Source of the DNA: Prasinococcaceae sp. CCMP 1430
Lineage: Eukaryota; Prasinodermophyta; Palmophyllophyceae; Prasinococcales; Prasinococcaceae
Reading direction: 5' to 3'
Assembly (NCBI GenBank): GCA_013416795.1
Contig: RQSC01000028.1
Coordinates: 795,057-818,737, forward strand
Length of the DNA: 23,681 bases
Shown here: piece by piece, positions 17,986 through 23,681 of the stretch
Layout: each line of letters starts with the position of its first letter
Numbering within the stretch: position 1 is the first letter of the stretch
Notes under the pieces: model-generated
The model's input: the letters and a program-made list of their open reading frames with translations, nothing else
Databases searched by the model: none
Told to the model about the DNA's origin: nothing
Program-made: the position numbers and the translations under genes

Positions 17986-18000
17986 GCGCTCGCTCGCAAC
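17930..18000. other. 71-bp spacer of the inverted repeat, containing both copies' start codons
   Basis: Non-palindromic centre. On the minus strand it encodes the first residues of the left-copy gene (ATG 17985). On the plus strand an overlapping ATG at 17984 is in frame with the right copy. The match to the arms stops abruptly at A17930/C18000. Confidence 0.93.
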
Positions 18001-20260
18001 GGCGGCGTGCGTGAGTGAGGCGTCGGAGTCGCTGGTTGAGGTGAGCGGCGGCCGCCCCGAGTACGGAGCGCGCGTGTGCCCGGAGAGTTTGTCGCTGCTC
18101 GCGGCGGCCGTCGTCGAGGACGGCCAGAGCTGGGTGGAGGCGCCGTACGGCGTTGCGCTCGACAAGCGCACCGGAGAGCTCGTCCTGGGCGCCGTGCGCG
18201 CCGAAGCGCGCTCCGACGACGCGCGATGCGGCGGCGTGCGCTGGGAGTCAGTCGCGATCGCCGCAGCCCCGCCAGGGGCGCGTGCGGTGAGGGCGTTCGT
18301 GCTCGATGGGCCAGCGGCCGCCGTCGTGTTCGAGGGCGGTCACGAGGCGAAAGGGGACGAGGCGGGCGAGACGGATGCGGACGCGTCCGTGTCCCTCCTG
18401 GTCATCGCGCGCGGCGCGCGCGGTCGCTGGCAGTCGTTCGTAGTGCAGCTTGGGCGCGGCGCGCGCGTGCTCTGCGCGGGCGGCGGGTGCACAGGTGCCC
18501 CGCCCGTGGCGCTCGTAGCCACGCGCGCTCGCAGCGCCGGCGCTACGCCAGGAGCGCTCGCCGTTCCGATCGCTGCGGTCGTCCTCAACGAGGGCGGTGA
18601 TGATGCGTGCTGGCGGCGCGCCGCGCTCGCAGTCGGCGGCGACGGCCTCGCAGCTGCCGCTACCGCAGAGGGCGCCGTGGCGTGCGTCCTGCCGCCGCGC
18701 GCAGGGGCGGGTCCCGGCGCGGACACGATGGAAGTGGTCATCGCGGACGGCGAGGGCAATGCTGTCACGCGCTACGGCGCTGGACGCGAGCTCGCACGCG
18801 CGCGACCGGGGTCAGTGCCGCGCCCCGCTTCGCTCGCGGCGGCGCTGCTGGGCGGCAGGGCGCGTGTGGTCGCCGCCGCGCACGACGACATGCACTCGAC
18901 GGCGACGCTCTACTGCGCGGAGGCGCTGGTGCCGCTGATGGCGCTCGGCGAACGCGTGGCGGCCCTGCTCCCAGGCGACTTCAGGGCGCCCGCGGGTGAC
19001 GGCACGCAGCAATTGCTTGTGCTCAGGGGTGCGAAGGGCGAGGCGCGCTCCCAGGACGAGGCTCTGCCGGCGGTCACGCTCGTCGACCTGACTGGCGCGC
19101 GTGGCCCGCAGCCCGGCGGCGCCAGTGTCGGCGTGGGCGGCACCGGGGTTAGCGCTGCCGCCGCGCGTGCCGCGGCCGGCGAGGCCCTCTTTTCCGCTGC
19201 GCTCGAAGAGCGAAGGGAGGAGCTCACGCGGGAGCTCTGGGAGGGCGAGAAGCAGGCGGCGGCGAAGAAGGCCATGCTTGCCGACGCCGCGTCGTTGCTC
19301 GCGTCCATGTGCGACGGTGAGCGAAGCGGCGAACATGTCGGTGCAGATGCTGAAAAAGGGGGCTCGCCGCAGTCAGGCGAGGCGAGCAAGGACAGCGCGA
19401 GCGGAGACGACGTCGCACGACAGCAGCTGACGGAGGAGCACCGCGTCCGCGCCGACGTCATCGCCACCCGCGGCGCCGACGGGAGGATTGTCGTACGCGC
19501 CCGGGTCGTCGCCGCAGCCCGCGCGCTACGTGACGTGCGCTTGCTGATGCTTGCGCCCGCCTCGGACCTCGACGGGGAAGAGATCGACCTCGTCTCTGCG
19601 TCAGGAAACGTCGTCCACGACCTTGCGCCCCACGCCAAAGCGGATCTGCACGCCGTCATCGACGATTGGCGAGCCGAGGTGGCTGCGGAGCGCGCGGCGG
19701 GCGACGAGCTGGGCGAGGGCGCGTACAGGTACGAGGTGTACATCTGCGCCGCGGACAGCGCTCCCCAGGGTGCGTGCGCAGATCCTATCGCCGCAATTGG
19801 CTGGCGGGGGGCGGCCGAGCGGGCTCGCGCCCGGTGGGGCGCTGCGGCGTACAGCCCAGGTGCGGCGCGCGTACTCCAGCACGTGGGCGACATCGATGCG
19901 GCTGCTATCTCGCGCAAGCGCTGCCGCTCTCCGGGCTCGCCAGACCGCGTGCCAAACGGTGCAGCGCAACAACAACAAATGGCAGCAACGACAGACGCCG
20001 ACAAAGAGCAGCGCCAGCCAGCCACTTCCCAAGGCGAGGACGGGCGCGACGTGCGCTCCGCCATCCTCTCGCTGCGCGCCGCGGCCATGCGTGCCGCCGA
20101 CGAGGCTGCCGCCGACGAGGAGGCCGTGGCGACAGCGGCAACGCTCGACGCACCCGCCACAGTCGATCCGAGCGCCCTCCGAGCACTCCGCGCGCGCACA
20201 GACCTCGGTGTCATCGCTGCCATGGCCGCCGTCAGCGCGGCGGGCGTGGGCGGCCGTTGA
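17984..20260 (+). CDS. Inverted duplicate of the FANCB-like gene (probable assembly copy)
   Basis: The 758-aa frame from ATG 17984 is identical to the minus-strand gene from ACVSEASESLVEV to the stop. Only the first residues differ (MRSLATA in place of MARFVHAGG...GVA), because the spacer is read in the opposite direction. There is no independent upstream sequence. If the inverted repeat is real, this is a recent, sequence-identical second gene with an altered N-terminus; if it is an assembly fold-back, the gene does not exist. I favour the artefact because the arm ends at an N. Confidence 0.4.
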   Translation: MRSLATAACVSEASESLVEVSGGRPEYGARVCPESLSLLAAAVVEDGQSWVEAPYGVALDKRTGELVLGAVRAEARSDDARCGGVRWESVAIAAAPPGARAVRAFVLDGPAAAVVFEGGHEAKGDEAGETDADASVSLLVIARGARGRWQSFVVQLGRGARVLCAGGGCTGAPPVALVATRARSAGATPGALAVPIAAVVLNEGGDDACWRRAALAVGGDGLAAAATAEGAVACVLPPRAGAGPGADTMEVVIADGEGNAVTRYGAGRELARARPGSVPRPASLAAALLGGRARVVAAAHDDMHSTATLYCAEALVPLMALGERVAALLPGDFRAPAGDGTQQLLVLRGAKGEARSQDEALPAVTLVDLTGARGPQPGGASVGVGGTGVSAAAARAAAGEALFSAALEERREELTRELWEGEKQAAAKKAMLADAASLLASMCDGERSGEHVGADAEKGGSPQSGEASKDSASGDDVARQQLTEEHRVRADVIATRGADGRIVVRARVVAAARALRDVRLLMLAPASDLDGEEIDLVSASGNVVHDLAPHAKADLHAVIDDWRAEVAAERAAGDELGEGAYRYEVYICAADSAPQGACADPIAAIGWRGAAERARARWGAAAYSPGAARVLQHVGDIDAAAISRKRCRSPGSPDRVPNGAAQQQQMAATTDADKEQRQPATSQGEDGRDVRSAILSLRAAAMRAADEAAADEEAVATAATLDAPATVDPSALRALRARTDLGVIAAMAAVSAAGVGGR

Positions 20261-20625
20261 GAATGCCGGCGCCCTCGCGCGCAGAGTGTGTATCATGCCT
20301 GTATTATCATTGCGAGATATGCACGTGGGCACGCGCGTGCGCGTGCGCGTGCGCGCGCTTGCGTGCGCGTATGTGCGTTGGGCCGTTGCGTCTCTTGATT
20401 TCACGCGTTCTGCTGGTGGCTGGGGCGTGCCCTGCTACTTTTCCTTCTTCGCGACGAGCGTGGCCTTGGTCGCGCTCGCGCGGGAGGTCGCGAGCGCGTA
20501 CATCGCGCCGCCACCTGCTGTCGCCAGAGCGCACGCCATCGATCCGGCGTCCAGGCACTCCGCAGGCGTGTCGCCGCGGCACATGACCGCGGCGGAGACG
20601 AGGGCGACGGAAACAGTGCGGACGG
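18001..20625. repeat. Right arm of the 2,625-bp inverted repeat
   Basis: Reverse complement of 15305-17929 with no mismatch found in the stretches compared. It ends directly before the N at 20626; beyond the N the sequence no longer matches the left side (20628 C would need T to pair with 15302 A). Confidence 0.95.
20435..20625 (-). pseudogene. Duplicated 3' fragment of the transporter's last exon
   Basis: Mirror copy of 15305-15495, encoding on the minus strand VRTVSVALVSAAVMCRGD... through the lysine-rich end and stop. It lacks the rest of the gene because the arm ends at the N, and is explained wholly by the inverted repeat. Confidence 0.85.
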
Positions 20626-20626
20626 N
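20626..20626. other. Single ambiguous base N at the end of the palindrome arm
   Basis: The only N in the window. It sits exactly where the inverted repeat stops and where the truncated frame of the CWF19L2-like gene starts, which suggests a contig join or unsized gap rather than one uncertain base. Confidence 0.95.
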
Positions 20627-22531
20627 GCGAGCGGCTCTTGGCGGCGGGCAGAGCGCCCGCGGGGCGGCGAGCGACGCGACGACGACCGCGGTGGACGAAA
20701 TCGCGCGCGCGATGACGATCGGCGCGTGCCCGACGGAGACAGGCGCGAGCGGGGTGGCGGCGGGGGGCGCGGCGCGGAGCTGCGCAGCAGGCCCGGGCTA
20801 GGGGCGAAGCCCCTGTCCGAGGAGGAGCAGTGGGAGCGCGACCAGCAGCCGCGTCCACGCAGTGGCGGCGTGGCAGCAAACGCATTCGCGAGCGATGGGT
20901 CGTTCATGGCGCGCTTCACCGCGGCGGCGGGGGGTGGCGGCAAGGATCAGGGCGCTGCGGCAGGGGAGAACGCGAAGGCCTCCGCCGCCTTGCCAGCCAC
21001 TGCACCAGGGGAGGAAGCACGCAGCGCCCTGGCGGCGCTCGCTGCCCTCGCACCGGGCGGGGCGGGAGTGGGCTCGGCCGGGACCGTGCCAGGCCCGACC
21101 CCGGCCGCCAAGGCGACAGAGCGAACGGCCCCTGTCCCCGCCCCTGCGCCCGCCCCTGCGCCCGCTCCCGTGCCCGTGCCCTCGCCCGCGCCCAGTGCCA
21201 CTCCCGCGTCTGCTCCGGCCGCGAGTGGCAACGCGTCCGTCGCCGCCATGCTGCGCGCCAAGCTCGGTGGCAGGCCGATGGCCAAACCGGCGGCGCCTGC
21301 ACAGCTCCCCGCGGCGCCGGCGCAGCCGAAGGTCACGCCTGTGGCGGCACCCGCGGCTGTCGCCCCGGGCCCGCAGGAGCGACAACCCAAGCAGCTCCCC
21401 GTCATCGACAACAGCGGCCGCATGGCCGACTACTCGGGCGCCGCGCAGGGGGGCGTGAACGCCGCCACAGGCCGCGCGCAGCCTAAGCGCGTAGAACGCT
21501 ACGGCGAGGACGGACACAAAGCGCGATACTTTGCCTCGGATGACGCCGAGGGCAAGGATCTGGCCACACTGCGGGCGGCTGAGCACAAACGCCGCGCTGG
21601 AGATCTCGACGAGAACATGGCGCGCAACATCGTCCGCGGACACCAGCGCTACAAGGGGCCGACGTCCGCCGACGACGAGTACGACTACGACATGGGCGTG
21701 GAGGCAGGCGACCCGCGCACGTCCAAGCGCGCGCGCCGCGACGGCAACTTTGCTGCATCAGCCGCGCGCGCGCGCGGCATTGCCGACGCACGTTCGCTGG
21801 AACGCGCGGCGGCGAGCGACTGGCTGCGCGCGACGCCGCATCTGGTGCTCGCCGCGAGCGAGCGCGCGTACCTCATGCTTGCGCCGGCGACCGACCGCGT
21901 TGTGGAGAACCACTGCTACGTAGTGCCGATGGAGCACTCCGGCGCGACGCGCTCTCTGGACGACGGCACGTGGGAAGACATGCGAAACTTCAAGAAATGC
22001 CTCATGCGTATGTGGGGCGAGCGTGGCAGGCAGGTGGTCTTCTTGGAGACTGCGATGAAACTCGACAAGAAGGGCGCGCCGCCGAGGTGCTACGTGGAGT
22101 GTGTGCCTGTCTCCGCGGAGGCGTTTAGCCTCGCACCAATGCATTTCAAGCGTGCCATCGACGAGGCGGAGGACGAGTGGTCGACACATGCCGCCAAGCG
22201 CCTCATTGATACGAGCGGCAGGGGGCTGCGCGCGAGCGTGCCGGTGGGTTTCGCGTACTTCCACGTCGAGTTCGGCCTGCGGCAAGGCTACGCGCACGTG
22301 ATCGATGACGAGCTGCGCTGGAAGAGGTCGTTCGGCCGCGACGTGCTCAAGGGTGCGATGGGCATCGAGGACAGGGGCGGGCGCAGGCCGAAGCCGAATC
22401 CTGCGCTCGACGCCCAAGCCGCCGCCAAACTCAAAGCGGTCTACGCCAAGTACGACTGGGTGCCGCAGCTGGCCGACGCCGCGAGGGCACGGGCGGGCGG
22501 CGCTCAGGCAGGTGGCAGCGGTGGTCCCTAG
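20627..22531 (+). CDS. CWF19L2: CWF19L2/CwfJ-like spliceosome-associated protein (5' partial)
   Basis: Homologue of CWF19L2/Cwf19, which acts in late pre-mRNA splicing and intron-lariat turnover. The frame is open up to the N at 20626 and begins with an Arg/Asp/Glu/Gly-rich stretch typical of the family's N-terminus, so the true start is missing; 634 aa are visible. A Pro-Ala repeat region (APAPAPAPAPVPVP) is followed by ASVAAMLRAKLGG, KRVERYGEDGHKARYFASDD, then the CwfJ C-terminal domain 1 (NHCYVVPMEHSGATRSL, VVFLETAMKLDKKGAP, CYVECVPVSAEAFSLAP) and domain 2 (FKRAIDEAEDEWSTHAAKRL, SVPVGFAYFHVEFG, YAHVIDDELRWKRSFGRDVL). The C-x2-C pair normally found at the start of CwfJ domain 1 is absent (AAASDWLRATPHLVLA). 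Stop at 22531; convergent with the racemase gene. Confidence 0.93.
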   Translation, partial: ASGSWRRAERPRGGERRDDDRGGRNRARDDDRRVPDGDRRERGGGGGRGAELRSRPGLGAKPLSEEEQWERDQQPRPRSGGVAANAFASDGSFMARFTAAAGGGGKDQGAAAGENAKASAALPATAPGEEARSALAALAALAPGGAGVGSAGTVPGPTPAAKATERTAPVPAPAPAPAPAPVPVPSPAPSATPASAPAASGNASVAAMLRAKLGGRPMAKPAAPAQLPAAPAQPKVTPVAAPAAVAPGPQERQPKQLPVIDNSGRMADYSGAAQGGVNAATGRAQPKRVERYGEDGHKARYFASDDAEGKDLATLRAAEHKRRAGDLDENMARNIVRGHQRYKGPTSADDEYDYDMGVEAGDPRTSKRARRDGNFAASAARARGIADARSLERAAASDWLRATPHLVLAASERAYLMLAPATDRVVENHCYVVPMEHSGATRSLDDGTWEDMRNFKKCLMRMWGERGRQVVFLETAMKLDKKGAPPRCYVECVPVSAEAFSLAPMHFKRAIDEAEDEWSTHAAKRLIDTSGRGLRASVPVGFAYFHVEFGLRQGYAHVIDDELRWKRSFGRDVLKGAMGIEDRGGRRPKPNPALDAQAAAKLKAVYAKYDWVPQLADAARARAGGAQAGGSGGP

Positions 22532-22728
22532 CAAAGTAGCGAGGGCCAGCAGCGGGGCCGTGCGCAGCGGTGTAAGAATGCGCATGTACAGTACCATACG
22601 AGGGCGCGCAATCCGCGCGGCCCACGCGCGCACGTGCACCCTCTACGCCCTACAAATTGTTGTGTGGTTGCTCAAGTGTGTTTGTTGTGTAGTCGGTCGT
22701 GCCAGGGGAGCTCTGGCCGGGCGTCCGG
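22532..22728. other. Convergent 3' intergenic region, CWF19L2 / racemase genes
   Basis: 197 bp. The right half is T/G-rich (TTGTTGTGTGGTTGCTC, TGTGTTTGTTGTGTAG), the lowest-GC DNA nearby and consistent with 3' UTRs. No gene seen. Confidence 0.5.
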
Positions 22729-23681
22729 CTAGGCGACGCACTCGGCGATGGCCACCGAGAGCGAGTCCATTGCGTCCACGAGTGGCACCCCGCACGCGTC
22801 GCGCGGGCAGTAAGTGCCAATGTCGGTGCAGCCCAGCACGATCGCCTGGGCGCCTGCCGCCTCGAGCTCGCGCGCGGCGGCAGCGAGCACCTCGACCGCC
22901 TTGGTGCCGTCGGCAAGCACGCCCGTCTTTCCGGTGCCCACGCTCTCCACCGCCTCTTGGATGCGCGCCTGCGTGGTCTCCGTGGGGATGACCATCTCCT
23001 TCCCCCACAGCTCCATCTTGACTGTCAGCGTGGTCGCGAGGAGGCCGAGCGGCTTGCGGCCGTCGCTCTCGCATTTCTCGATGGTCTTGTTGACCATGTG
23101 GATGGTCTCCAGCTCGGGCACGTCCTCGCTCAGCTTGTCGAACCATTGGTGTGCGGTGCAGCACGGAAAGCAGACGTGCGTGCACCCATGCTCGTCGCGG
23201 AGGGCCTTCGTCCCGCGTAGCATGCTCACGTAGCACCCCTCGGGGTCGACGGAGCAGCGCGGCATCTCAAGGTCCGCCCACATCACCACGCGATCGGGGT
23301 CGGCGGCGTTGCCACCCAGCTTCGGGGCGCGCGCATCGTGCGCGAGTGCACCAGGGAGCCAGGGTGCGAGCGCGCCGCGGGAGCCCGCCGGGAGGGCAGG
23401 TAGCGTCAGCGCTTGGACGTGGGACGCGAGGGGTGGGGTGGGGGGTGGGTGGGGGGGACTCCTCAGGGAGAGGGGGCGGGTCGACCAATGCGCGCGCGCG
23501 ATGCAGATGCGCCACGGGAAGGGGATGCGTGCGTGGCGTCGTGGCTAACGCACCGCGGCAAGCCTCGCCATGAAGTCATCGTTGGTCACTGGGAACGCCC
23601 CGCCGAGCACGCCGACCTTGGGCACGCCCGCGCCCGCGCCCGCCGCCGTCGCCTCCGCCCCGCGCGGCAGGCAGCGCGCCG
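22729..23681 (-). CDS. Aspartate/glutamate racemase-family enzyme (5' partial, two exons visible)
   Basis: Cofactor-independent amino-acid racemase of the Asp/Glu/hydantoin racemase family; substrate uncertain. The first visible exon (window end to 23554) contains KVGVLGGAFPVTNDDFMARL, the family's N-terminal KVGVLGG strand. A 234-bp GT-AG intron (23320-23553, donor GTGCGT, acceptor CCGAAG) joins RLAA|LGGNAADPDRVVMWADLE in phase 0, matching the usual spacing to the VVMWSDP-type strand. The second exon (23319-22729) carries both catalytic cysteine motifs: FPCCTAHQWFD and VLGCTDIGTYCP. It ends ECVA-stop. The first cysteine motif reads CCTAH where CNTAH is usual. The start lies beyond the window. 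An alternative acceptor (near 23409) opens the same frame but leaves the wrong phase. Confidence 0.88.
23430..23457 (+). repeat. G-quadruplex-prone tract in the racemase intron
   Basis: G-runs of 4, 4, 6, 3 and 7 separated by single T residues. On the sense (minus) strand it is the C-rich polypyrimidine part of the racemase intron. Confidence 0.9.

Noticed and set aside
17984-20260. A second, independent paralogue of the 771-aa gene
   Set aside because: Sequence is identical to the first copy, lies in an exact palindrome and ends at an N; counted as a probable assembly copy, not a paralogue.

Overview
The window is GC-rich nuclear DNA from a eukaryote, most likely a unicellular photosynthetic protist. 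Evidence for this: GT-AG introns (about 120-460 bp) that restore conserved protein blocks when removed, a Tousled-like kinase, a bromodomain protein, a spliceosomal CWF19-like protein, HOPS/CORVET and BEACH trafficking modules, and a plant-type CCT domain joined to part of a (pseudo-)response-regulator receiver. The lineage (green alga, haptophyte or other) cannot be settled from this sequence.

Layout, left to right. (1) 3' part of a Tousled-like kinase (+, to 1684). (2) Converging on it, an NT-C2 / SH3-like / coiled-coil protein (-, 1949 to about 5119). (3) A large minus-strand gene, 5138-9259, encoding GRAM/PH-BEACH modules of the FAN (NSMAF) type fused to the alpha-solenoid and RING end of VPS11. 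(4) Head-to-head with it across 154 bp, a CCT protein carrying only the C-terminal half of a receiver domain (+, 9414-10223). (5) A BRD7/9-like bromodomain protein (+, 10620-12034, one reading-frame break). (6) A divergent two-box cyclin-fold protein (-, 12335-13720). (7) Across a 575-bp repeat-rich divergent promoter, a drug/metabolite-type transporter resembling SLC35F6 (+, 14296-15495, one frame break). (8) A 771-aa protein that may be a FANCB/FAAP100-like beta-propeller plus helical protein (-, 15670-17985). (9) A 2,625-bp exact inverted copy of 15305-17929 at 18001-20625, with a 71-bp spacer, ending at a single N (20626). (10) A CWF19L2-like splicing protein (+) whose open frame runs into the N, so its 5' end is missing. 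(11) An Asp/Glu racemase-family gene (-, 22729 to the window end, 5' partial).

The genes are ordinary, tightly packed nuclear genes rather than a functional cluster. The most novel item is the BEACH-VPS11 fusion, in which both parental beta-propellers (the FAN C-terminal WD40 and the VPS11 N-terminal propeller) are absent and a low-complexity linker joins the remaining halves. The palindrome with its boundary N is more likely an assembly fold-back than biology, and it should be resolved before the second copy is counted as a gene.
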